Positions 11,474 to 22,530 of a stretch of 64,000 nucleotides of DNA are shown in pieces. A program made the translations under genes and the position numbers. Source of the DNA: Aphrophora alni. Its lineage: Eukaryota > Arthropoda > Insecta > Hemiptera > Aphrophoridae. The notes beneath the pieces are model-generated. The model did not search any database. It saw nothing but the letters and a program-made list of their open reading frames with translations, and was not told where the DNA came from. The stretch's first letter is position 1; each line of letters starts with the position of its first letter. The stretch lies in the NCBI GenBank assembly GCA_963513935.1, contig OY740765.1, positions 72,237,638 through 72,301,637 of the forward strand. Reading direction: 5' to 3'.

Positions 11474-13396
11474 TTAGTCCAATGTCTCGTCAGCTTCGAT
11501 GGTTGGTACATTGTCATCAACAGCAGTAACTACTGTTACTGATGTTGGCCATTGATAGATGACATCATAAAATTCTTCGTAGCCAATCAAATAGGGTTTC
11601 ACCTTTTTTAGGTCCATCATTTTTTCATTTTTTATTGGTATTTTTCCGTTTAAATAGGCTTGTTTTGTAGGAGGTTGTACATTCCCTTTTGTTTTGCCAA
11701 GGGAAAATGTGTTTTCCACTAGTCCTCCGATAAAAAGTTTAACAACAACCTTGCCCTTGGACTCTTTGTTCAATATAAACTGTTTATAATTAGAAATTTT
11801 GAAGTAAACCTTGTCCTCTGGGTGAACTGCACGGCCTGACGTTTCGTCTGAACACGTTTGTTTTTTATAAAAAACTGGCCACCAGTTATGAAAGTCTAGG
11901 ATTTCTTCTGTTTTACTGTAGTGAATAGTAAATCTATCTTTTGTAGATGACCGCAGAAACAGCTCCCCATATTGCTGAACAGTATAGATGCGATCGGACT
12001 TCCTCAAACTCCGTTTGAGGACACCAAAGTCGCGATCACATGGCATGAAGGAGTGTCCTCTCACTGGGAAAAAATGAATAATTTTCTCAAACCTCTCACT
12101 GTCACGCAAAAATAACAAGAATCGGAGTAAGGTGTGATTTTTGTTTTGCCCTCCTGTCCCATCACTGAAAACATACAGCTTTTTCACTGTTTCTGGTAAT
12201 TTTTGTATGTATTGCCAAAGAAACGTACATACCTCATTGGGGGACTTTGAAGCTTCGCCTTCATGATACAAATGCAGGTCTGCTTGGCCACTTTTTAGGT
12301 CGTGGATGCAAAAAATATTCACATTTAATTGTCTAAGATAAAATACCTCTTGCACTGGAATGCGTGGAAGTGGTTGTGTAGCCATAAAATCGAAGCATAT
12401 TGCAGCTGTGTCATCATCTTCAATTTCCCCAGCAACTTTCAAAGCTTCATAAAACTTTTTAGAACGCCTCTTGTGTAACATTTTCTCCGCCGCTACATTC
12501 CTTTTAGCATTATCACTAAGGATTTTGTCTTTCATTTTCATAGAAAACGCTTCGCAGGCACTGCATACATCCACTTGAGGTCGCCCAAAACTATAATTAA
12601 AATTTTCCTGGTAGTATTGTAGGAAAAACTTATATTTCACTATGCCTTCATATACAGGGTACTCCTCTAAAAACATCTGGTGCATGATTTTGATGTTTAA
12701 TCTAGCATCTAAATAATGCTTGGGTTTACCACCATAGTGAGTGGTTTTTAAATCATACTTAGTAATGTGATCATGAATCACTTGGCAAACTTCGCCACTC
12801 ACAGCATTACCACTTCGCCCTTTACCTCTCGCGTCTTTTGGGCTTTTGCCAGCAACAAGTAAGTTACACAAACGACGTACACGGCTGACAGTTATGCCAT
12901 GTAACTTCATGAACGTATTTTTACACACCTCTTGGATTTTCCCATTAACCTTAATGTTATAAGTAAAAAAGTTCTCTTTTTTCCTACTTACTGCGCTAGA
13001 GTCTGCCTCTGCAGAAATATCATCGTCCATAGTAGACTCATCTTCCCCAACAGGCCTATCCATCTTCCTATCGTTAGGCTTCCGATGTCTTATAGGTTCC
13101 CGCTTCTCAATTAAACTTTGAAGGAATGCATCTTGTACATTTTTAGTGTCTAATGAGTAGAAATAGTCCCACATTTCAGTTTTGTTTTCTTCAGATAAGT
13201 TGAAATAACACTTTTCTGCACATTTGCAACTAAAAGTCTCTTGAACCTTAGCATTAACCTCCTTACCCGAATAGGATGAATATTGTACACCTTTTACTCT
13301 AGCATGTTTGATAATGTTTCTCTTGTATTCAGCTTCATTTCTTCCACATTTTTCTTTTTTAACAACTGGTTCACTATCACTACTTTCACTTGACAT
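11474..13396 (-). CDS. Intact 640-residue DDE/DDD-like protein (DUF7869-like, putative transposase)
   Basis: A single uninterrupted frame from ATG (13394-13396) to TAA (11474-11476), the only long intact frame in the window. Visible parts: an acidic/basic N-terminus; a Cys cluster C57-x-C59-x3-C63 followed by an aromatic helix (WDYFYSLD); VCKNTFMKLHGITVSRVRRL (about 157-176), which resembles a helix-turn-helix; and CSAC (278-281). An RNase H-like core follows: CFDFMATQPLP with D336, FSDGTGGQNKN with D412, and RGHSFMPCDRDFG with D454/D456. This layout matches a multi-copy family seen in many arthropods and cnidarians that I associate from memory with DUF7869; I infer that it is a transposase or a gene derived from one. 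It sits in a 3-kb insertion within M1. No convincing terminal repeats were found, so a domesticated or retrocopied gene cannot be excluded. Confidence 0.8.
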   Translation of the reverse strand: MSSESSDSEPVVKKEKCGRNEAEYKRNIIKHARVKGVQYSSYSGKEVNAKVQETFSCKCAEKCYFNLSEENKTEMWDYFYSLDTKNVQDAFLQSLIEKREPIRHRKPNDRKMDRPVGEDESTMDDDISAEADSSAVSRKKENFFTYNIKVNGKIQEVCKNTFMKLHGITVSRVRRLCNLLVAGKSPKDARGKGRSGNAVSGEVCQVIHDHITKYDLKTTHYGGKPKHYLDARLNIKIMHQMFLEEYPVYEGIVKYKFFLQYYQENFNYSFGRPQVDVCSACEAFSMKMKDKILSDNAKRNVAAEKMLHKRRSKKFYEALKVAGEIEDDDTAAICFDFMATQPLPRIPVQEVFYLRQLNVNIFCIHDLKSGQADLHLYHEGEASKSPNEVCTFLWQYIQKLPETVKKLYVFSDGTGGQNKNHTLLRFLLFLRDSERFEKIIHFFPVRGHSFMPCDRDFGVLKRSLRKSDRIYTVQQYGELFLRSSTKDRFTIHYSKTEEILDFHNWWPVFYKKQTCSDETSGRAVHPEDKVYFKISNYKQFILNKESKGKVVVKLFIGGLVENTFSLGKTKGNVQPPTKQAYLNGKIPIKNEKMMDLKKVKPYLIGYEEFYDVIYQWPTSVTVVTAVDDNVPTIEADETLD

Positions 13397-13546
13397 TGTA
13401 GCAAAATAGTATTTGTAGGTTAAGAAACAATGTTTATTAACTATTTATTAAACATCTGTAGAAAGCAAAGCTGTAAAACCACAGCTTATTTCAATATTAC
13501 AGGGTTACCAACGGCAACAAGAAACAGATGAAATATTCGTTCAGTG

Positions 13547-13587
13547 CAGAAACAATACATGTGCTTACACTTGTGTCGTTTCTGCAT
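13547..13587. repeat. Short hairpin upstream of the 640-residue ORF
   Basis: gcagaaac and gtttctgc face each other across about 25 bases, about 150 bases upstream of the ATG on the minus strand. The related word cagaaacgacac recurs on the far side of the gene at about 11078-11089. This may be a subterminal repeat of the carrier element. Confidence 0.5.
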
Positions 13588-13944
13588 GGAACGAAATATT
13601 GTAAGCCTAATTTAACAGGTAAGGAACCATAGCACTAGAGTCATTTCTGCACAGAATGGTAGGTCTACCAAAGAACTACAAAAAAATATAAAAAAGTGAA
13701 ATTTCAAAAAAATGTCACATGTGTTTATGGGTTTAAATAACCTGGGTTTATGATAATTTTTATTTTTTTATTTTTTTTTTTTTAACTAGGGCTTTAAATA
13801 TGTAATTAACTTGGCTCTAACTTACACAAACCAGTGAAAGACTTGGATGAATATCTACGTTTTTTTTTAATTGGTCAACATGTTTCATTCCTGAGGTATT
13901 AAAATATCAAAAGGAAATTGGCAAAATTAATTTTAAGCTGTTAT

Positions 13945-14445
13945 AAATTATGGACATTGCACCTACATATTCTTTGTGTGACTTCCTAGAACGTGAAAAC
14001 GGCAGGTTAAATTACCAAATGTTTCTTCCACCAAATGTTACATCCTGATACAGTCAATTGATTAGGGTGTAATTGAATGTTTTAAAAGACTTTACAGGAA
14101 ACCGCATCTACAAAAGCTGTTAGTACTTAGTGATAATGAAGAGGAAACTGTAGTAGGTATTCACAAATCATTTAATTTTAAAGAAATCTGCGAAATGACA
14201 GCTTAAGCATGAAATTCTGTTAAGAGAGTCACTTTACAGATTTTTTTTTTTAATGTGGAGCTGAAGAAGTGCAAGATACCAAATTATGACTGATGAAGAA
14301 ATTATCAACAGTGTCATTGAAGCTCTTTGTCATAACAAAGAAAGTGAAGAGCATTATTTTCAAAGTATAGTAGAAATCACGGATTGTGACATCAGTAACC
14401 AGTAGACAATAGCAGTTGCGATTGAGAAATGTTAGAAGTCCATCT
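13945..14445 (+). pseudogene. pogo/Tigger (CENP-B/jerky-like) transposase C-terminus
   Basis: Across shifted frames the DDE_1 end of a Tigger transposase is clear: LLIMDIAP (from the LLVDNAP block with the second catalytic Asp), LERENGRLNYQMFLPPNVTS, GVIECFKRLYRKP, a segment like HKSFNFKEICEMTA, SVKRVTLQ, and TDEEIINSVIEA near the end. Stops and frameshifts are frequent. Nothing of the DNA-binding half was found nearby. The insertion ends where M1 resumes at about 14450. It is not obviously the same insertion as the 640-residue ORF next door. Confidence 0.82.
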
Positions 14446-14449
14446 GCCA

Positions 14450-14689
14450 TTTTTATTTGATTTTGAGATTATAAAGTTCTTCTATTTTGAACTTATGACA
14501 GGTTTCTAATACATTTTGTGAATATTGAGTTCTTTTGTGGTTTGGTTGTATGGGATGTATCCAGTTGATTTTAGGAATATTCAATTCTTGTGTTTGGTCG
14601 AATCACAGGTATTCAGTTGATTTTAAGAATATTAAGTCCTTGTATTTTGGACTTTAACAGGTTTCTAGATGATTTTGATGTTATGACAG
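14450..14689 (+). repeat. Minisatellite M1, block 3
   Basis: Four units with the M1 core, broken at a TTAA by the P1 element that follows. Confidence 0.85.
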
Positions 14690-14693
14690 TTAA

Positions 14694-16419
14694 CCCTAGG
14701 GGCGGCATGGTTAACTTTCTTGACAATTCTTCGTTTGTTTAAAAATTATTATTTTTATACAAAACCAAACTTATAAGACATCATTTTTCTCAAAAAGATG
14801 CATAGAATTCATCTATGTATAAAAAAAATTTTGAAACTGTTTTTGAGTAAGTATGTTACATGTCAAAAAATGATGTTATCATTTTTCAGAAAAACCTGTA
14901 TCATCCAAAATCAATAGCTTACCACCTTTTTCTAAGATATACACAATTTTTGTGTATTATTTGTCAATATATTCAGGGAAAAAAAAAAATTTGTTACATT
15001 TTCAAAATTAAAAAAATTAGTTTAAGAAAAAGGGGACATTGTTCATTTTATTTTCAACAATTTACCAAAAATAGTAATATATATTTTATACAAAAGTTCT
15101 ATATATCATTATGTTCAGAAAGGTGCATAGAATCTAGGTGTGTAGTGAAAAAAAATGTTAGATGTATCACATTTGGAGTTTTTTGGTCAAATACCAAAAA
15201 AACGGAGAGTAAAAAGAGAATAATTTCACAAAAATCGTTAATTACACCATACAAATAAATTTTTAGGATTTTTTTCAACGATTACTAGAGATTTTTAATA
15301 TATTTGTGAATATATTTAAGGGAAAAAAATAATAATTGGTTACATTTTCAAAATAAAAATAACGATTTCCCCTAGAAAGTGATACTCTGACGGTTGAGGT
15401 TAGGTATGACACCTCGACAATTTAGGCGTAATTAGTAACTTTCTAAAGCTAGGCCTAAGACAAAATCATTAGATTTCACTAAAACAATATACTTTACAAA
15501 GAATAACACACATATTCACTTGTATAATCAAATAAAACACTCTATATAAGAAAATTTGCATATAGGCTAAATTAAATACATACCTCTTAGGTTATCCCAA
15601 ATATAAACTGTTCACAAACTAGAAATTCACTCAAAAACATAAACTTTAGAAATAAAAACACATATATTGTAACTTGTATACAAAATTTATATACAACTTG
15701 TATACACAAACCTTCAAAATAACAAATATCTAACCCCAAAAGAATATGCGCTACATCATTTGTTACAGTCATTATGTCGCACAATTGCGTATGTTCCGAG
15801 ATCAAAACAAAACCTTCTAAGTAAGTATTGCCTATATCGAGTGGTACCAACTTGAAGAATGAAATGTCATCTACAACATACTATCAATATCGAAACAAAA
15901 AATCAAAATGAAAAAGAGATTATGTCATTTCGTTAACTGCACCGAATGCCAATTGAATGTCGTGCCGTCAGGTTTCTTCTATGGTCAAGTAGAAATATCT
16001 CTAGATCTGTGAGACGCAGAAAAATTTGTAATCTACGGTTAGAAAGATAAACATGTGATCTATAGAACAGTCGTTTGGTTGACTTAATTGACAGATAAAT
16101 AGATTTGTAATCATATGGGGAAAAATGACGTCGCATTTACTAAAAACCGCAGAGTTGAAATTTACGATTTTACGCATAAAAAATATGCGAACTTCACCAA
16201 TTTTTGGAATATTATGTATAACGTTTTGTGGTATTTTTATTTTTTTTTGCATGATTATGCATCTACGGAACATTAGCTTTCCAACGGTATTTTATTTATT
16301 GCGATAGGACGATTTTAAGTGGGCTTAATACTGAATTGCAAAATACATGTTTTCCGGACGTTAGACTAGACGATTCATTAAAAATCGACCCGCTGAGAGG
16401 GTCGGTGCTGCTTCTAGGG
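14694..16419 (+). mobile_element. P1 copy 1, TTAA-flanked piggyBac-type non-autonomous element (1726 bp)
   Basis: TTAA (14690-14693) followed by ccctagg on the left; cttctaggg followed by TTAA (16420-16423) on the right, so the terminal word CCCTAG is inverted at the two ends. The left interior has gatgcatagaattcatctat; the right interior has gcatgattatgcatctacgg and attgcgataggacgatt. The same landmarks recur in two other copies. No transposase remains. A GC-rich palindrome, cgacccgctgagagggtcgg, lies just inside the right end. The apparent 132-codon frame near the left end is not a gene. Confidence 0.9.
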
Positions 16420-16429
16420 TTAAGGTTAC

Positions 16430-17110
16430 TTATGACAATATATAACTTTTGATTCGGTATTATGACATGAAACTAGTTGATTTTAAGAATATTACAATGT
16501 TCTTTAATACTCTCAAAAATGACTAGCTAACTCTCATAATACCAAAATATATGATTTAAACATTATACTTATCGAATGAATACCTGCCATAAGACCAAAA
16601 CATAAGAATGAAAAATTCTAGAAATAAAAAGGATACATTCCATTAAAGGAAATGCAAATAGATTGTTTTCAAAATTGACATAGTTACCAATAAAAACAAA
16701 ATTAAAAACAAAAAAGTGTGAGTCTCGTTACACCCAACAGAAGTGATAACTTCAATTAAATTAAATTGTACTATTTAATATTGAAATTGTTTAACATAAG
16801 AAATACTTAGCTTATTATTTAAATTAATATGACAATGTAAGAGAAAGTTAAAAAAATAAACGTGTGTTTTTAAAAATATATTTATTTAATAAATAGAATA
16901 GCTTATTGAATATAAAATATATGTTTTATGCATGATCAACATTCTTCAATATGTGCCAGTAGATTCACTTGTATTTACATTATCATTATTTACCCCTCAT
17001 TTTGTGCAGGCTTACTGTCCAATAAGAAATTATCACTTCAAAAATATATATTTTTATAATCGACTGGATACATACCACAAGATATTCTTAATACAAAACA
17101 ACATGATTGA
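16430..17110 (-). repeat. Minisatellite M1, block 4, mostly reversed polarity
   Basis: After a short forward stretch the units appear as reverse complements (for example ataagaccaaaacataagaa near 16590 and cgactggatacataccacaa near 17062). The array has therefore been inverted here relative to blocks 1-3. From 17111 to 17384 I see no feature. Confidence 0.75.
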
Positions 17111-17384
17111 ACTCAAATAATCTATTAACAAGAGGATGTTATTATTCAACATTTGTATAGAATATTAAATAATAGAACCTTAAATTATTTTTGGAAAGGA
17201 CTCAATAAAAAAGGAAAAAAAGTGTATCCTCCAGGAACAGAATAACCCAGGGAAAGTTGCAATTATAGGGAAGAGATGAGGAGAGATAATAATTATAGAG
17301 ACGAAATAGTCATTACCTATTCTACATAAGGAAGACAAACACTAAACAAAAGCTTTATTTTAGAAAATAAAATTTAAATATTAA

Positions 17385-19395
17385 CCCTATAGCTGAGACT
17401 CGACCCAATTTCGCGTCGAGTGTTGACGCATGGTTTAGTTCACCGACTCTAAAACACGTATTTTGAAATTCAACATTTCGCCCATTGAGAATCGTCCTAT
17501 CGCAATAAATAAAATACCGTTGAAAAGCTAATGTTCCATAGATGCATAATCATGCAAAATTTTTACGCATAAAATCAAAGATTTGAACTGTGCGGTTGTA
17601 AGTAGAAATGACGCCATTTTTTCTCATATGTTCACCAATCTATTTTTCTGTCAAACAGGTCGACCAAAACACTGTTCTATAGATCACATCTTTCTCTTTC
17701 TATCTGTGGTTTACAAATTGTTCTATGTGTCATAGACCGCGAGATATATCTGTCTAACCAAAGAAGTACCAAACGGAACGAATTTCACTTGGCATTATGT
17801 GCAGTTTACTAAATAAGGTAATCGATTATTCAATCGATATTTTGTAACCGATCTTTACAGTATGTTGTAGAGAAGATTCATTCTACAAGTTGGTATTACT
17901 TGATATATCCTACAGTTAGTTTTAGGTTCTTGTTTTTTACTCGGAAGATAGCGATGTTTGTGACTGAAATGACATGTGAATGGTGTAGCGCTTATTGACT
18001 TAGGATTATATTTCTGTTATTCTGAAGGTTTATTTTATTTATTTATTATAAATTGTGTATACAAGTTACAATATATGTGTTTTTATTTCTAAAGTTAATT
18101 TTTTTGAGTGAAGTTCTAGTTTTTGAATGATTTATATATGGCCTAACCTAGATAAATTACAAAACTAGGCCTAAAAGCAAATTTTCTTTTATGGGGTGTT
18201 TTATTTGATTATACAAGTGTATAAGTGTATTATACAAATGTATATGTGTGTTATTGTTTGTAAAGTTTATTGTTTTAGTGAAATATAGTGATTTTGTTTT
18301 AGGCCTAGGTTGTCGAGGTTACAAACCTAACCCAACTTTTGTCGATTTCCACTTTTTACGGGAAAAAATTATTTCTATTATAAAAATTTTAGAATTTGAT
18401 TTTTTTTTTACCAATTGTTATTCACATTTATACTAGAAAACGTTTGTAATACTTGAAAAAAATGTCAAAAAATTTTCTATGCTCAATTAGACTTTGAAGT
18501 GAAACTTAGCTTTCGATTTTTGTGGGTGTGTTTTTTTTTTTTGTTCTTTGTCATACTGACTCCAAAATTATTTTTCAAACTTATTTTTTTCATTACACTA
18601 CTAAATTCTATGAACCTTTCTGAATATAATGATATATAGAAGTTGTGTTTTCCATAAATATTACTATTTTTAGTGAATTTTTGAAAATCAATTTAACAAA
18701 TTCCCTTTTTTTCGTTAACCAATTTCTGTTTTTTTGAAAATGTAACAATATTTTTTTCCCCTAAATATATTCACAAATATATTACAAATCTCTAGTAATA
18801 GTTGAAAAAATTCAAAAAATATTTTTGTATTGTGTCCTTACCATATCTGTGAAATTATTCCCTCCGTTACTTTCAGATTTTTTGCTATTTGACATAATAA
18901 CTCCAAATGTTTTACATCTAACATTTTTTTTCACTACACGCTAAATTCTATGCACCTTTCTGAATATAATGATATATAGAAGTTGTGTTTTCCATAAATA
19001 TTACTATTTTTGGTGAATTTTTAAAATAAGCCTAACAAAATCCTTTTTTTCGTAATATATATATATATATTTTTTGAAAATGTAACAAATTTTTTTCCTT
19101 TTTTTCTAAATATATTACACAAAACTTTTGTATATCTTGGAAAAAGGTGGTAAGCTATTGATTTTGGATGATACAGGTTTTTCTGAAAAATGTTATCTTC
19201 ATTTTTTGACATCTAATATACTTACTCCAAAACTGTTTAAAAAAAAAAAAATATTACATAGATGAATTCTATGCATCTTTCTGAGAAAAATGATGTCTTA
19301 TAAGTTGGGTTTTGTATAATTTTTTTTTTTTTTTTTATGAATATTTTAAGAAAACAAAACTTTTACAAAACCTTTAACATACGCTGGTTACAGGG
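17385..19395 (-). mobile_element. P1 copy 2, opposite orientation (2011 bp)
   Basis: TTAA at 17381-17384 then ccctatagctgag on the left; ggttacaggg then TTAA (19396-19399) on the right. The interior is the reverse complement of copy 1: the right-end landmarks appear first (tcgtcctatcgcaataaata at about 17489, tgcataatcatgc at about 17543) and the left-end landmark, atgaattctatgcatctttc, appears last at about 19262. Copies 1 and 2 together form an inverted pair separated by about 1 kb. Confidence 0.9.
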
Positions 19396-19399
19396 TTAA

Positions 19400-20550
19400 G
19401 TGTTACTTCTTAGTCTTAGAATATTAAGTTATTGTATTTTGTTCTTATGGCGGGTATCAATTTCATTTTGAGAACACATAGTTCTTGTCTTATGGTCTAT
19501 AGACACATAAAACAATGAAATAATTTCAAAATTAACTGGATACCTGGAATAATATCAAAATACAAGAACTAAGTATTCTCAAAAACAATTCATATTTTGG
19601 TTTTATGTCAGGTATGCAGTTGATTTTGAGGATATTTAATTTTTTTATCAGATATTATAAACAGCTATCTAGTTCATTTTAAGAATATTTAGTTTGTGGG
19701 TTTAGGTCTTATGGCTGGATATTGTATCTGGTTGATTTTTACAATATTTAGTTCATATATTTTAATCTTATGGTAAGTAAACAGTCTATTTTGGGAATAT
19801 TAAGTTCCTTTTTTTGGTCTTATGATAACACATAGAACAATTAAAAAATCTCAAAATAGAATGGATAGCTGTCATAAAGCCAAAGCACAATAATTGAATA
19901 ACATTAAAACTCAAGAAATAAATATTCTCAAAATCAACTATATACTTGCCATATGTTCAAAACACAAGAATAAAATATTCTCATGATCGACTGGATAAGA
20001 CCAAAATACAAGAACTAAATATGACAGATATCTATTTCACTTTCAGAATATTTACTTCTTGTGTTTTTTTCTTATGACAGGTTACCAGTAGATTTGAGAA
20101 CATTTAATTCTCATATTTTTATCTCATGACAGGTATCTAGTTGAGTTTGAAAATATGTAGTTTTTGTTTTGGATTTATGGGACACATCAAGATGATTTCG
20201 ATAATATAACAAATTTTGCTTTGTCTAACAATCATCCAGTTGATGTTGAGAATATTTAGTTCTTGTTTTTTTTTTTTTTTTTTTTATCGCAAGTATCCAT
20301 TAGATTTTGAGGATATTACTTTTTTTTAAGGGAGTAATATTTTGAGAATATTTACTTATTTGTAAATTATATATTCTCGAAATTGACTGGATACATTGTT
20401 ATAATATTGAAGACAATTTAAATATCCTAAAAACTGCCTATTTACATTTCATAATATTAAAGAAAAAAATATACATTCTCGAAATTGACTAGATATATTA
20501 AGACAAAATTATATATTCTCAAAATCATCCATAAGAGATATAGAGTCGGT
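19400..20550. repeat. Minisatellite M1, block 5, mixed polarity
   Basis: Forward units (19430-19500, 19600-19830, 20050-20330) alternate with reversed units (19510-19590, 19840-20020, 20370-20540). At least five polarity switches occur in about 1.1 kb. From 20551 to 21248 I see no gene or clear element. Confidence 0.85.
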
Positions 20551-21248
20551 ATGAGAGCCTATAGGGCTAAAAATAAGATATACTTATGTTAATTCTTTTA
20601 ATATTAAAACTAGGTTTGATAATAAAATGTCAAAAATCATGGTTTTCTGCAAATCTTAAAAACGGAAAATAGTTCGTCAATCAAAAATTCTCAAGACATC
20701 ATATTTAAGAGAATTAAATTATCTACAATTTCCCATAGGCAGAATAATTTAATATAGTAATAATAATCTTACAAAACTACTTACTAACAGTAATAAACTA
20801 AGTCTGTTATTTTGAAAGAATGTTTTTAATTTGTAGTATAAGTACATTTTTGTAAGTTAAATAAGCATAGAAGTGCACAGATATACCTTTCCAAGTTAAT
20901 ATCAAAAATTATAATTTATATTTTGTCTTTTGATTTTTGACATTAATATAACAATACAGAAACCTCTTATAATTTTTGTATAACACCATAGTCTGTAGTA
21001 TTTTACAAATTGTTAAATAAAATAGTGAAATGAAATTTATGTAACAAAATTAATAAGAATTTAAATACATTTAATTTACATATATGTATTTAAGTTATTC
21101 AATATTATGTAACAGTAATTGAACTAAATTAAATTATTAACACAAATAGATAAAAGGAAGCTAAGTTTGTTTTTAAAAACTTTTAACAGGGTAAGTGGTA
21201 GGAAATTTGTTTTATTAGACTACTGGCAGATACGTATCAGCAATTTAC

Positions 21249-21262
21249 AAACACACACACAC

Positions 21263-21312
<50 letters not shown>
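21249..21312. repeat. (CA)n microsatellite
   Basis: About 27 CA repeats with one CG interruption, passing into a short (TA)n. Confidence 0.95.
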
Positions 21313-21313
<1 letters not shown>

Positions 21314-21785
21314 GATGCCTGTTAGGCTAATAAAGATGCAGGAGTTAATAAAACAATAAAAACCGCACTAGTCCAAACTGTGGTAAGATAAAAGTGCCCC
21401 TAAACCAAGTGAGGTACAGCTATATACACATTTAAAACACAATAAAATAAGAACAAAGCAACATTTTGTTATTAAGGTACTGCCAAGCTGAAAATTGTAA
21501 TGTGTCAATATTTTGTTTTTAGAAATAATGACAAGGTAGGTATTAGCAATATTGTGTTTTTTAGAAATACTGATAAGGCAAGTGTTAGCAATATTTTGAT
21601 TTTAGACATACAGACAAGGTAAGTATTACTAATATTTTGATTTTAGAAATACTGATAAGGTAAGTGTTAGCAATATTTTATTTTTAGAAATACTGACAGG
21701 GTGATCTGTAGCAATAATTTGTTTGAATACTGATAAGGTAAGTGTTAGCAATATTTTGTTTTTAGAAATAATGACAAGCTAAGTA

Positions 21786-22486
21786 CAGTAGAGTCCCGCA
21801 AACTCAGCGTAATGTGGACCCGAAGTGTGCCGAGTTTGTGAAATTCCGGGTTATCGGGAATAGGGGCAAAAAATAAATTGTAAATGAAACACCAAAGCGG
21901 CGGCGATATCAAACGACTTTGTCAATAGCAATATCCCTTTGTCGGCGGTGTAAAAACACCGCAGCACCAAAGCGGCGAGTCAAACGACTTTGTCGATAGC
22001 GGTATCCCATTGTCGGCGGCGTAAAAACACCGCGGCATTGGCACCCGTCGGTATAGCAGACATACACCTGTAAAAACGTTTGATGGGCCATTTTTTTCCA
22101 CGAATCAATTTAGTATACATTATGGAAAATATAACATTTCTTTTCAGTTTTCTTTGACTGGTTATGATCTACACACAGTATATACAGTACAGTAAATAAA
22201 AATGAGCGAGTTACGAAAACGGAAGCGTGTGTTGGTTTCGTTTGAGACGCGGTTAAATGTGTTAAAAAGACTTGACAGAGGGGAATCTGTAAAAAAGCTT
22301 TGTGACAAGTCTAACGTGGGAAAAGTACCATCAACGATTCGAGCGATCGAAGTTAATGCCCGCTTTGGGATCTGCCAAAGTTTTACGAACATCGCTGTTT
22401 TTAGCAATTTTTTTTTTTCCCGTCGGGGTCGCCGAGTAATCCGGACTGCCGGGTTATCGAGTGCCGAGTTTGCGAGACTTCTACTG
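21786..22486 (+). mobile_element. pogo/Tigger non-autonomous element (701 bp) with a transposase fragment
   Basis: The ends are inverted: cagtagagtcccgcaaactc on the left, and a diverged complement of it ending in cttctactg on the right. TA flanks both sides (21784-21785 and 22487-22488). Inside lies a tandem duplication of about 75 bp (about 21889-21960 and 21964-22036), each copy with caccaaagcggcg, aaacgactttgtc and gtaaaaacaccgc. It shares its terminal design with the 3453-4097 element. Confidence 0.9.
22202..22380 (+). pseudogene. CENP-B/pipsqueak-type helix-turn-helix of a Tigger transposase
   Basis: The reading frame starts MSELRKRKRVLVSFETRLNV and continues LKRLDRGESVKKLCDKSNVG, the N-terminal DNA-binding helix-turn-helix of pogo/Tigger transposases, followed by KVPSTIRAI. 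The catalytic domain is absent: the frame runs into the element's right end. It is a fragment carried by a non-autonomous derivative, although it is still open and could encode a small DNA-binding peptide. Confidence 0.8.
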
Positions 22487-22530
22487 TATGAGCAATTTTT
22501 GTTTTTAGAAATAGTGATAAGGTGGGAATA

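Noticed and set aside
11082..13724. acacatgtgacatttt as terminal inverted repeats of the 640-residue element
   Set aside because: The word occurs inverted on both sides, but no matching target duplication flanks it and similar words recur elsewhere nearby.
14860..15258. 132-codon plus-strand frame
   Set aside because: It lies inside P1 copy 1; the other P1 copies do not keep it open, and its composition is that of AT-rich noncoding DNA.
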